56,492 nt of DNA. It comes from Umezawaea endophytica. GTDB taxonomy: Bacteria; Actinomycetota; Actinomycetes; Mycobacteriales; Pseudonocardiaceae. The translations under genes were made by a program, and so were the position numbers. The stretch is from positions 1-56,492 of the forward strand of contig NZ_JANYMP010000037.1 of NCBI RefSeq assembly GCF_025061645.1, read 5' to 3'. Under the pieces are notes generated by a model that saw only the letters and a list, made by a program, of their open reading frames with translations, made no database searches and was not told where the DNA came from. This document shows, piece by piece, positions 1 through 7,318 of the stretch (its first letter is position 1; every line of letters begins with the position of its first letter).

Positions 1-47
1 AGACCCAGCGTGAACAGCGAAACGATCGCGACCGGCCGCGCTGCCAC
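1..47 (-). CDS. possible start of a membrane or exported protein, runs off window
   Basis: A GTG at 47-45 opens a frame towards the left edge reading VAARPVAIVSLFTLGL, a short basic start followed by a hydrophobic stretch, like a signal peptide or first membrane helix. Third positions are mostly G/C in this frame and not in the others. It lies about 57 bases downstream of the response regulator on the same strand. Only 15 codons are visible, so the function is unknown and the call is tentative. Confidence 0.25.
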   Translation of the reverse strand, partial: MAARPVAIVSLFTLG

Positions 48-104
48 CAGTGGGCCGACCCCCGTCGTGGCCGTGCGCGGTCTGCGGCGGCAGATCGATC
101 CGGC

Positions 105-755
105 TCAGGCCAGGCCCGTCTCGTAGGCGACTATGGCGGCCTGCACGCGGTTGCGGGCGTCGAGCTTGTCCAGGATGGAGCTGACGTGGGCCTTCACCGT
201 TCCCTCCACGACGTGGAGGGCCTTGGCGATCTCGGCGTTGGAGTGCCCGGCGCCGAGCAGCGCCAAGACGTCGTGCTCGCGGTCGGTCAGCGCCTCGACC
301 CGGCGCCGGGCCCGCGTGGCGGAGGCGCCGACGTCGCGGTACCTGCGGACGACGCGGTGGGCGACCGCGGGTGACAGGAACGCCGCCCCGGCGGCGACGG
401 CGTGCACGGCGGTGATCAGCTCGCGCGGGTCGGAGGCCTTGAGCAGGAAGCCCGCCGCCCCGCCGCCGAGCGCCCTGGCGACGTAGTCGTCCTCGCCGAA
501 CGTGGTGAGCACGACGACGCTCGTCGCCGGGGCCACCACGGCGATCTCCTCGGCGGCGGCGAGCCCGTCGAGTTCGGGCATCCGGATGTCCAGCAGCGCC
601 ACGTGAGGGCGGTGGGCGCGCACCAATTCGACCGCCCGGCGTCCGTCGGCGGCCTCGGCGACGACCTCGATGTCATCGTCGGTGGCCAGGATCGCCCGGA
701 TGCCCGAGCGGACCATCACCTCGTCGTCGGCCACGAGCACCTGGATCGGGGGCAT
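105..755 (-). CDS. NarL/FixJ-family response regulator
   Basis: A 216-residue DNA-binding response regulator. Residues 1-120 are a receiver domain with the acidic pocket D10/D11, phospho-acceptor D56 (in LLDIRMP) and the conserved lysine in GFLLKASDP. Residues 150-212 are a LuxR/GerE helix-turn-helix (LTDREHDVLALLGAGHSNAEIA). It follows the sensor kinase at 760-2094 with a 4-base gap, so the two are one operon and a cognate pair. The receiver is expected to be phosphorylated by that kinase and to bind DNA as a dimer. Targets cannot be read from the sequence; the divergent secreted hydrolase at 2205 is the obvious candidate. Family call is firm, signal unknown. Confidence 0.95.
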   Translation of the reverse strand: MPPIQVLVADDEVMVRSGIRAILATDDDIEVVAEAADGRRAVELVRAHRPHVALLDIRMPELDGLAAAEEIAVVAPATSVVVLTTFGEDDYVARALGGGAAGFLLKASDPRELITAVHAVAAGAAFLSPAVAHRVVRRYRDVGASATRARRRVEALTDREHDVLALLGAGHSNAEIAKALHVVEGTVKAHVSSILDKLDARNRVQAAIVAYETGLA

Positions 756-759
756 CGTG

Positions 760-2094
760 CTACGACCTCTCCAGCCGGTTCTTGGCCACCAGCACGTCGT
801 CGACGAAGCAGAGCTGGTAGACGTCCGGACCGAGGTCGAGCAGGCCGTCGCCCGCCAGGTAGTAGACGCAGCTCGCGCCCTCGGGCCGTGGTGGGGCGGC
901 GATCACCCTCGGCGCCGGGCCGAGGTCGTGGGGCGGCAGCAGCCGCTCGACGTCCGCGCGGCTCAGTCCGGACCGCAGGTCCTCGTACCGGTCGTCCGCG
1001 AGGCCGGTCCGACTCACGGAGAGCGCCTGGATGACGGCGAGCGCGACGACCAGCGCGAGGCCGATGCCGAGCGGCAGTGCGGCGAACCACCGCCTCCCTC
1101 TGAGGTCGAAACTCGGTGAGCGGGTGTCCCGCCACGGCTCGGTGCCGTCGTCCAGCAGTGCGGTCACCGCCCAGCCGCCGTCCGGCCGAGGGCCCGCGGT
1201 CAACCGCCCGCCTGTCAGGCGAACGCGCTCGTCCAGCCCGATCAGCCCCTGCCCGGTCCCGGTGCCGCCGTCCGACCGCGCGGACGGTCCGTTCACGACC
1301 TCGACGCGGGTACCGCCGTCCCGGCGCGCGACCGTGACGGTGACCGGCGCGCCCGGCGCGTGCCGGGCGGCGTTCGTCAACGACTCCTGGACCACGCGGT
1401 GGGCGGCCTGCCTCGTCATCGGCGACCACGCGGGCGCCGGCCCGTCGTACCGGAGGCGGACCCGCAGCCCCGCCGCCGACGCCCGACGGACCAGGTCGTC
1501 GACGCTTTCGTCCACCGGCCGCAAGGAAGCCGCGCTGCCGAACACCTGGACGATGTCGTGCAGCCGGTGGGTGGCCCGGACCGCCCCCGCCCGCACCTCG
1601 CCCGCTGCCCGCTTCTGCTCGTCGGTCAGGTCCGCCGCGAGTTCCAGCGCTCCACCGTGCAGCGCGATCAACGCCAGCTCGTGGCCGATCGAGTCGTGCA
1701 CGTCCTGCGCTATCCGCTCCCGCTCACGCAGCCTGGCCTGCTCGGCGACCCCGGCCCGCTCGCCCTCGTCCTGCTCGGCGCGCAGCCGCCGGTAGCGGCC
1801 GACCGACCACGGCAGCACCGAAGCGGAGAGCTCGACGAACAGCACCGAGAGCCAGACCGCGAACGGGTCGGGCGAACGCTGGAAGGTCAGCGCGAGCCCA
1901 GTGGACAGCACGGCGCCGAACACCCACAGGGCGAGCGGAACGGACGTCATCCGCCTGCCCGCCGGGTACCCCAGCACCGCCATCGGCACCACTAGCCCGC
2001 CGCCGCCGTCGAACATCAGCACCGCCGAGAGCGACAGCCCGGCCGACAGCGCCAGCACCGGCGTCCACACCAGATCCGCTCGCCGAACGCCCAT
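760..2094 (-). CDS. HisKA_3 sensor histidine kinase with an unusual C-terminal membrane-anchored domain
   Basis: A 444-residue NarL-type sensor kinase. Membrane helices fill residues 10-95; the dimerisation/phospho-acceptor motif ERERIAQDVHDSIGHEL has H133, and a HATPase domain follows (GTGTGQGLIGLDERV near 275-290). After the ATPase there is a further hydrophobic helix near 335-358 and then about 80 residues starting LRSGLSRADVERLL and ending with LCFVDDVLVAKNRLER. This tail resembles the small BamE/SmpA-like fold (a GLS..V..LL start and a final F.DD.LV strand), which would place an extracytoplasmic domain after the kinase core. Ordinary members stop at the ATPase. The downstream gene is its response regulator. 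Confidence 0.92.
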   Translation of the reverse strand: MGVRRADLVWTPVLALSAGLSLSAVLMFDGGGGLVVPMAVLGYPAGRRMTSVPLALWVFGAVLSTGLALTFQRSPDPFAVWLSVLFVELSASVLPWSVGRYRRLRAEQDEGERAGVAEQARLRERERIAQDVHDSIGHELALIALHGGALELAADLTDEQKRAAGEVRAGAVRATHRLHDIVQVFGSAASLRPVDESVDDLVRRASAAGLRVRLRYDGPAPAWSPMTRQAAHRVVQESLTNAARHAPGAPVTVTVARRDGGTRVEVVNGPSARSDGGTGTGQGLIGLDERVRLTGGRLTAGPRPDGGWAVTALLDDGTEPWRDTRSPSFDLRGRRWFAALPLGIGLALVVALAVIQALSVSRTGLADDRYEDLRSGLSRADVERLLPPHDLGPAPRVIAAPPRPEGASCVYYLAGDGLLDLGPDVYQLCFVDDVLVAKNRLERS

Positions 2095-2204
2095 CGGTCC
2101 ACACTACAAACCGGGACGGTTCGCTTGCCCCTGACGAAAGTCGGGGTGTCGGCCCGGCGGAAGACCGATGTCCCCGCACAGCCGGTGTCCCTACCTTCGT
2201 CACC

Positions 2205-3317
2205 GTGATCACTCGACACCTGTTGACGCGCAAGACGGTGGCGGCCCTCGTCGCCGTAGCCGCGGTCGTGGCGCTCGCGTCGCCCGCCACCGCCGCGCCG
2301 GACCAGTGGGTCCTGCCTGCACCGACCGGACCGCACCCGGTCGGCCGAACCGAACTGCACCTGGTCGACCAGGACCGGACGGACCCCTGGGTGCCGACCG
2401 GCCCACGGGAGCTGATGGTCTCGCTGTGGTATCCGGCCTTCGCGACCCGCGGCGACCGCGCGCCCTACGCCACGGCCGAGGAGTCCCGGCTCCTGCTGGA
2501 GCTGTACGGGATCACCACCGCGCCGCCGGACGCCCTGGCCGGGGTGCGCACCCACTCGCGGGCCGACGCGCCACCGCTGCCCGGCCGGTCGCCGCTGGTC
2601 GTGCTCTCACCGGGACTGGCGTTCCCCCGCTGGACGCTCACCTCGCTCGCCGAGGACCTGGCCAGCCGCGGTTACGTCGTAGCAGGCGTGGACCACACCC
2701 ACGAGGGCGCCGCGGTCACGTTCCCGGACGGCCGCGTGGCCGCGTGCGTGGTGTGCAAGGGGGGCACGAGCGGGACGGCGATCACCGCCAGCCGGGTGGT
2801 GGACCTCTCGTTCGTGCTCGACCGGTTGCTCGCCGACCCCCGCTACGGCCGCTTGGTCGACCCGGATCGGATCGAGGTCGCCGGCCACTCGATCGGCGGA
2901 TCGGCCGCCGCCGCGACGATGCTCGCGGACGCGCGGGTGGACGCCGGGATCAACCTGGACGGCTCGTTCCAACCTGCCCTCGGCGAGGACCTGGCGCGCC
3001 CGTTCCTGATGCTGGGTGCGGAGAACGGCGCCCCCGGCGACCGCCCGGACTGGGACCGGACGTGGACCCGCCTGACCGGCTGGCGCCGCTGGTTGCAGGT
3101 GCCGCAGGCCACGCACACCTCGTTCAGCGACGCGGCGGTGCTCACCGAGTGGCTCGGCCTGCCGCCCGTGGCGTTGCCCGGCGCTCGCGTCATCGAGATC
3201 AACCGCGCCTACGTGGCCGCGTTCACCGACCTGCACCTGCGTCACCGACCCCAACCGCTGCTGGCGTGCCCATCGCCGCGGTTCCCGGAGGTCGGCTTCG
3301 TGGGCCTGGCCGCGTGA
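2205..3317 (+). CDS. secreted alpha/beta hydrolase (PAF-acetylhydrolase-like)
   Basis: A 370-residue exported serine hydrolase. A GTG start gives MITRHLLTRKTVAALVAVAA, a signal peptide cleaved after the ASPATA/A region near residue 30. The nucleophile elbow is GHSIGG, followed by a conserved D in the GINLDGSFQP segment and a late histidine in QATHTSFSD. The SLWYPA and VVLSPGLAF segments are those of the platelet-activating-factor acetylhydrolase/lipase-like family, which hydrolyses short acyl esters outside the cell. It is transcribed divergently from the two-component system at 105-2094 with a 110-base spacer, so it may be that system's target. Family call is good, substrate unknown. Confidence 0.88.
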   Translation: MITRHLLTRKTVAALVAVAAVVALASPATAAPDQWVLPAPTGPHPVGRTELHLVDQDRTDPWVPTGPRELMVSLWYPAFATRGDRAPYATAEESRLLLELYGITTAPPDALAGVRTHSRADAPPLPGRSPLVVLSPGLAFPRWTLTSLAEDLASRGYVVAGVDHTHEGAAVTFPDGRVAACVVCKGGTSGTAITASRVVDLSFVLDRLLADPRYGRLVDPDRIEVAGHSIGGSAAAATMLADARVDAGINLDGSFQPALGEDLARPFLMLGAENGAPGDRPDWDRTWTRLTGWRRWLQVPQATHTSFSDAAVLTEWLGLPPVALPGARVIEINRAYVAAFTDLHLRHRPQPLLACPSPRFPEVGFVGLAA

Positions 3318-3351
3318 ACACCCGCACGCCGGGCGGTCGCGGCACTCCGGC

Positions 3352-3873
3352 TCACCCGGTGTTCCGCGACCCCTTGGCGGACGGCGTGATCAGCGCCGTG
3401 ATCACCAGTTCCGCCGGCGCGACGTCGATAACGGGCGCCTGGCTGAGGGTGCGCCCACGGGCGATCTCGTCCACCGCCATGAGAACGGCCTGGACCTCGA
3501 TCTGCGCCCGTGGTTCGTCCAGTTCGCGGGGGGTGGTGACGCAGAGCCGGACCCACTCGCCGACGTCGTCCCGCTGGGCCTGGATCAGCGGTTCGGCCTG
3601 GGCGCCGAGGCTGCGCATCTCCGTGACGCGGGCATCCACGAACACGGTGTGGCGAACCGCGAAGGTCGCGTAGACCGCGACCAGCCGACGCAGCGCGGCC
3701 GCTTCGCGCAGGACGTCGTCAAGGGTGATCTGCAGGTGGCCGTTGCCCGTTGCAGGGCTTCCAGCAGGACTTGTCGTGTGTGGTTCTCGCCGGTGATCAG
3801 GATGTGGTCGAGGGCTTCGCGTTGGATGGTGCCGATGACGCGTTCGCAGTGGGTATTCATCCGAGGTGCTCAT
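3352..3873 (-). CDS. hypothetical protein with a probably replaced N-terminus
   Basis: The frame is 173 codons, but only the part from about 3730 downward looks native: from ITLDDVLREAAALRRL on, it is a mostly helical, soluble protein with strong third-position bias. The first 45 codons are low-complexity Arg/His/Pro/Thr and overlap, in another frame, the tail of a transposase (3750-3860). The native start was therefore probably removed by insertion or deletion of that element. No domain is recognised. It may still be translated from a start within the relic. Its stop lies about 35 bases from the end of the convergent hydrolase. Confidence 0.45.
   Translation of the reverse strand: MSTSDEYPLRTRHRHHPTRSPRPHPDHRREPHTTSPAGSPATGNGHLQITLDDVLREAAALRRLVAVYATFAVRHTVFVDARVTEMRSLGAQAEPLIQAQRDDVGEWVRLCVTTPRELDEPRAQIEVQAVLMAVDEIARGRTLSQAPVIDVAPAELVITALITPSAKGSRNTG
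3750..3860 (-). pseudogene. C-terminal fragment of an integrase-core (rve) transposase
   Basis: Thirty-seven codons read NTHCERVIGTIQREALDHIL followed by ITGENHTRQVL, which is the conserved C-terminal part of the DDE integrase-core transposases (the [N].HCERVIG.I.RE.LDH.LI block that follows the catalytic Glu). Nothing N-terminal of it remains. Related fragments of the same family occur at 24809-25165, 34721-34894, 37329-37397 and 55681-55740, so one element family has visited this region repeatedly. Confidence 0.7.
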
Positions 3874-3996
3874 GGGGCGGGGTGCTGGGTCGATGCCCGC
3901 GTCATGCTGGATCTGCCAGGCCGTCGAGGGAGCGATACGGCGGCCGAGTCGGGCCGGTCCTCCCTGAATCCGCTGGCACCAGGTCGATCCTCCGAC

Positions 3997-4027
3997 TTGA
4001 CCTGGTGCGCGCTCCAGGTCCTAGCGT
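3997..4027 (+). promoter_or_regulatory. MerR-type promoter/operator of the aldo/keto reductase
   Basis: A -35 box TTGACC (3997-4002) and a -10 box TAGCGT (4022-4027) are separated by 19 bases. Between and overlapping them is the perfect dyad GACCTGG-n8-CCAGGTC (3999-4020). The overlong 19-base spacer filled by a dyad is the hallmark of MerR-family activated promoters. The aldo/keto reductase starts 61 bases downstream. No MerR gene is adjacent. Confidence 0.8.
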
Positions 4028-4088
4028 CGGAGGCGTTCGTCAGCCCACGAAGTACCGCCCGGTTCGCCGGCAGGAGGAGTACCCGCGC

Positions 4089-5081
4089 ATGATCACCCGA
4101 ACCACGCTCGGCTCGCCCGGTCTCACCGTCAGCGCGATGGGCCTGGGGTGCATGGGGATGAGCGAGAGCTACGGCGCCGCCGACTGGGACGGTGGCCTGG
4201 CCACCATCGACCGGGCCCTGGAGCTGGGCATCACGTTCCTGGACACCGCCGACGCCTACGGCACCGGGCATAACGAGGTGCTGGTGGGCCGGGCCGTCCA
4301 CGGCCGTCGGGACCAGGTGCAGCTAGCCACCAAGTTCGGCATCGACCGCAGCGCGGGCGACCGGGCACGCCGCATCCGCGGTGCCCGCGACTACGTGCTG
4401 CGCGCCTGCGATGCCTCGTTGCTGCGGCTGGGCGTCGAGGTGATCGACCTGTACTACGCCCACCGCCCGCCCCAGGACGTGGAGATCGAGGAGACCGTCG
4501 GGGCGATGGCCGAGCTGGTCGAGGCGGGCAAGGTCCGCCATCTGGGCCTGTCCGAGGTCGACGGCGAGTTGCTGCGCCGGGCGCACGCGGTGCACCCGAT
4601 CACCGCGGTGCAGAGCGAGTACTCGCTGTGGACCCGCGACGTCGAGGCGGTCACCCCGGTGATGGCCGAGTTGGGGGTCGGGCTGGTGCCGTACTCGCCG
4701 CTGGGGCGGGGTTTCCTGACCGGCACCCTGGACCGCTCCGCGCTGGGCGAGAAGGACTTCCGGCGTACCAACCCTCGCTTCGCAGGCGAGGCGGGCGAGG
4801 CCAACGAGAAGATCGCGCAGACCGTGCGCGAGGTGGCCGACCGGCTGGGTGCCACCCCGGCCCAGGTGGCGTTGGCCTGGGTGTACGCCCAGGCCGATCG
4901 GCTCGGGGTGGCTGTGGCGAGCATTCCGGGCACCCGCAGCCCGGCCCGCCTGGAGCAGAACGCGGCCGCGCTGGATCTCAGCCTGGACGCCGAGGCGCTG
5001 GCCGCGCTGGACCCGCTGAGCGACCAGGTGACAGGTGAGCGCTACACCCCCGTGCACACCGCTGAGGTCGCTCGGGGTTAG
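4089..5081 (+). CDS. aldo/keto reductase
   Basis: A 330-residue NADPH-dependent aldo/keto reductase of the AKR13-like group. The ATG at 4089 follows AGGAGG by a good distance. The catalytic tetrad is visible: D in FLDTADAYG, Tyr of the same segment, K in ATKFG, and the H-containing strand YYAHRPP. The C-terminal phosphate-binding stretch VASIPGTRSPARLEQN completes the barrel. It acts on aldehydes or ketones in the cytosol. Transcription should be switched on by a MerR-type activator through the promoter at 3997-4027, a typical arrangement in actinomycetes, where the activator is usually divergent; here that position is occupied by transposon debris. Confidence 0.93.
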   Translation: MITRTTLGSPGLTVSAMGLGCMGMSESYGAADWDGGLATIDRALELGITFLDTADAYGTGHNEVLVGRAVHGRRDQVQLATKFGIDRSAGDRARRIRGARDYVLRACDASLLRLGVEVIDLYYAHRPPQDVEIEETVGAMAELVEAGKVRHLGLSEVDGELLRRAHAVHPITAVQSEYSLWTRDVEAVTPVMAELGVGLVPYSPLGRGFLTGTLDRSALGEKDFRRTNPRFAGEAGEANEKIAQTVREVADRLGATPAQVALAWVYAQADRLGVAVASIPGTRSPARLEQNAAALDLSLDAEALAALDPLSDQVTGERYTPVHTAEVARG

Positions 5082-5089
5082 CCGGTGGG

Positions 5090-5240
5090 GCGAGGTCACC
5101 GACGTCCGGCGCGACGATGTCGGTGACCTGGCCGGTCACGACCAGCCAGGTCGGGCAGCCCATGGACCCTGTGGCTTCCTGGTCGATGAAGGAGGCGACG
5201 CCACGCGGGCGGAGCACCGAGTGGCCCTGCTCTAGCACCC
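5090..5240 (-). other. possible gene relic
   Basis: On the minus strand about 50 codons read EQGHSVLRPRGVASFIDQEA then GSMGCPTWLVVTGQVTDIVA, which looks like real protein sequence (balanced composition, alternating hydrophobic pattern) but has no credible start and continues only into low-complexity frames. I do not recognise the family. The rest of 5082-5521 holds a strong hairpin at 5413-5445, a repeat cluster at 5485-5513 and otherwise nothing I can call. Confidence 0.25.
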
Positions 5241-5412
5241 ATAACCGGGTCGTATCCGCAGTTGTTCGTTGAGATGCTGGGCGGGTCGGCGACGATGCTC
5301 GGGTATCGGATGTCGATGTCGGGTGGTGTGGTGCCGTCGGTGGTGTGTGAGTGTCAAGAACCATTTTTTGAGCCAATGCTGAGGGATCAGCAACAGGCAC
5401 AGGGAGGCAGCG

Positions 5413-5445
5413 CTCGGTGGGGTCACCCCCAGTGACCCCACCGAG
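5413..5445. terminator. strong intergenic hairpin, probable terminator
   Basis: A perfect 14-base inverted repeat, CTCGGTGGGGTCAC and its complement, with a 5-base loop CCCCA. There is no U-tract, as is common for actinomycete terminators. It lies 77 bases beyond the stop of the DUF885 gene (5522-7183, minus strand). Confidence 0.6.
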
Positions 5446-5484
5446 CCCTCCTCGGGGCGGCGTGACGTCATCGTGTCTGACGCC

Positions 5485-5513
5485 GTGTACCAATCGCGTA
5501 CCAATCGCGTACT
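5485..5513. promoter_or_regulatory. three heptamer direct repeats with 11-base period (SARP-box-like)
   Basis: GTGTACC (5485-5491), GCGTACC (5496-5502) and GCGTACT (5507-5513) are spaced exactly 11 bases start to start, the first two each followed by AATC. SARP activators bind heptameric direct repeats on one helical face with this period. The same heptamer GCGTACT occurs twice with an 11-base period upstream of the SARP gene at 7241-7258. Here it lies in the 3' region of the DUF885 gene, with no intact gene downstream on either strand, so its present function is unclear. Confidence 0.4.
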
Positions 5514-5521
5514 CGTCGGCC

Positions 5522-7183
5522 TCAGGCGTTCTTCATCCAGTCCGTCACCACATCGGCCAGCACGGCGAGCGGTAGGGCTCCCTCCCGCAGCACCGTGTCG
5601 TGGAAGGTCCGGATGTCGAAGCGGTCTCCCAGCGAGTGTTGCGCGGCTGCCCTGATCCGGTTGATCTCCAGGCGGCCGACCATGTACGCCAGGGCCTGGC
5701 CTGGATAGCCGATGAACCGGTTGACCTCGGCTTCGACCTCGATGTCCGGTAATGCGGTGTTGGTCCGCACGTACTCCACGGCCTCAGCCCGTGTCCAGCC
5801 TTTGGCGTGCAGACCCGTGTCGACGACGAGGCGGACCGCGCGCAACACGTCGGACACGAGCATCCCCATCCGGGACAGCTCGTCGGAGTAGAGGCCCATC
5901 TCGTCGGCCAACCGCTCGGTGTACAGCGCCCAGCCTTCGACGTACGCCGTGCTCAGCGGCAGTCTGCGCAGCATCGGGAGGTGGCTGAGCCCTTGCGCGC
6001 GTGTCACCTGGAAGTGGTGGCCGGGTACGGCTTCGTGGAACGCCAACACCTCGGCGAAGTAGCGGAACCGCTCGGTGGGCCTGGTGATGTTCGTGAAGTA
6101 CGTGCCGGGTCGCTTCCCGTCGGGCGAGGACGTCAGGTACATCCCCGACGGGATCGCCGCGTCCTGCTCCGGTGGAACGGCTTCGACCGCGCACCGCCGG
6201 TCGGGGATGACCGTGAACCAGTCCGGCGCCAGGCTCTCGGCCTTGGTCACCGCGATCCGCCCGGCGTCGAGGATCTCGTTCCCGTCGCGCCAGCGCAGCT
6301 TCTTGTCGAACCGCAGCCGGTGGAAGATCGCCACGATGTCGGACGTCCCGAACACCTCCTGGCCACTCCGGGCGATCTCCGCGTGGATCTTCGCCACCAG
6401 GTCCTCGCCGATCTGGTGGAGTTCCTCCGGGGGCCTGTCGGCGTCGGTGTGCACACGGACCAGGCCGGCGTAGATCGACTCTCCGCCGGTGATCCAGCAC
6501 AGGCCGGGCCGCGAGTCGGGCCGAGCCTGTGGCGCGATCCGGCCAAGCACTTCGCGGTACGCCGCCAATCCCGGCCGGATCTCCGATTCGAGTAGCTGAC
6601 GGCCCTGTTCGGCGTACTTCTCCATGCCGCCCTGCCGCAGCGGTCTCAGCAGCGGATCGTCCGCTCCGGTGTCCAGCACGCGGTCGACCTGCGCCACGGC
6701 TGAGTCCAGCAGCCTCGCGACCGGCGGCCTGCCCGCGCCGGTGCCGTCCACGTGACGCCGCGCCGCGGTGGCCAGGTAGTGGCGGAACTGCGCGAGCCGG
6801 GCCACGTAGGCCTCGGCCTGGGCCTCATCGTTGACCGTGACCCGCGGTACGAAGTACAGCGCCCTGGCGACCGGGGCGACGAAGAAGTCCGTGACCGTGT
6901 ACTCCACCGCACGGGAGTCGATCCGGTGGCACACGGTCAGGGCCAGTTCCTCGACCGTGCCCTTGGTGATCCGGTCGATGGCAGGCAGCGCGGCGTCGTC
7001 CAGCGCCTGCGCCCTGGTCATGATGTCGACCGCACGCGCGCGCACGGCACTCTCGGCGTCCTCGGACAGGTCTCGCATGGAGTGGTCGGCTTTCCTGATG
7101 CCGTACATCGACGCGAGCAGCGGGTCCTCGTCGGTGAAGACGTCGATGAGTTCATCGGCCAGCATGTCGACGGTCGTCATCAA
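5522..7183 (-). CDS. DUF885 family protein (putative M-type metal-dependent carboxypeptidase-like)
   Basis: A 553-residue cytoplasmic protein of the DUF885 family. The signature [11 protein letters not shown] (near residue 388) has the HE..(x)GH pattern proposed to bind a metal, and the downstream E in [18 protein letters not shown] is the usual third ligand region. The C-terminal block [20 protein letters not shown] is also family-typical. No signal peptide is present. The family is thought to contain zinc peptidases, but substrates of actinobacterial members are mostly unknown. The gene is divergent from the SARP regulator (7319) across 135 bases that carry heptamer repeats. Length is normal for the family. 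Confidence 0.9.
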   Translation of the reverse strand: MMTTVDMLADELIDVFTDEDPLLASMYGIRKADHSMRDLSEDAESAVRARAVDIMTRAQALDDAALPAIDRITKGTVEELALTVCHRIDSRAVEYTVTDFFVAPVARALYFVPRVTVNDEAQAEAYVARLAQFRHYLATAARRHVDGTGAGRPPVARLLDSAVAQVDRVLDTGADDPLLRPLRQGGMEKYAEQGRQLLESEIRPGLAAYREVLGRIAPQARPDSRPGLCWITGGESIYAGLVRVHTDADRPPEELHQIGEDLVAKIHAEIARSGQEVFGTSDIVAIFHRLRFDKKLRWRDGNEILDAGRIAVTKAESLAPDWFTVIPDRRCAVEAVPPEQDAAIPSGMYLTSSPDGKRPGTYFTNITRPTERFRYFAEVLAFHEAVPGHHFQVTRAQGLSHLPMLRRLPLSTAYVEGWALYTERLADEMGLYSDELSRMGMLVSDVLRAVRLVVDTGLHAKGWTRAEAVEYVRTNTALPDIEVEAEVNRFIGYPGQALAYMVGRLEINRIRAAAQHSLGDRFDIRTFHDTVLREGALPLAVLADVVTDWMKNA

Positions 7184-7240
7184 GTCCCCTCAACACCGGG
7201 CCCGACCTGCGCGGACCACGTCCGAAGTCCACATCACGCC

Positions 7241-7258
7241 GCGTACTTCACGCGTACT
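7241..7258 (+). promoter_or_regulatory. candidate SARP operator upstream of the SARP gene
   Basis: Two identical heptamers GCGTACT (7241-7247 and 7252-7258) are separated by TCAC, an 11-base period, 61 bases before the regulator start. A -10-like TAGAAT follows at 7274-7279. The repeat-to--10 distance (15 bases) is longer than the usual 8, so control may be on a different promoter. Suggests autoregulation, or control of the divergent DUF885 gene. Confidence 0.45.
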
Positions 7259-7318
7259 CCCCGCGAGCGGGACTAGAATCCGGTGTTCGTTACATGATCC
7301 GACTCGACAGGGGCGTAG

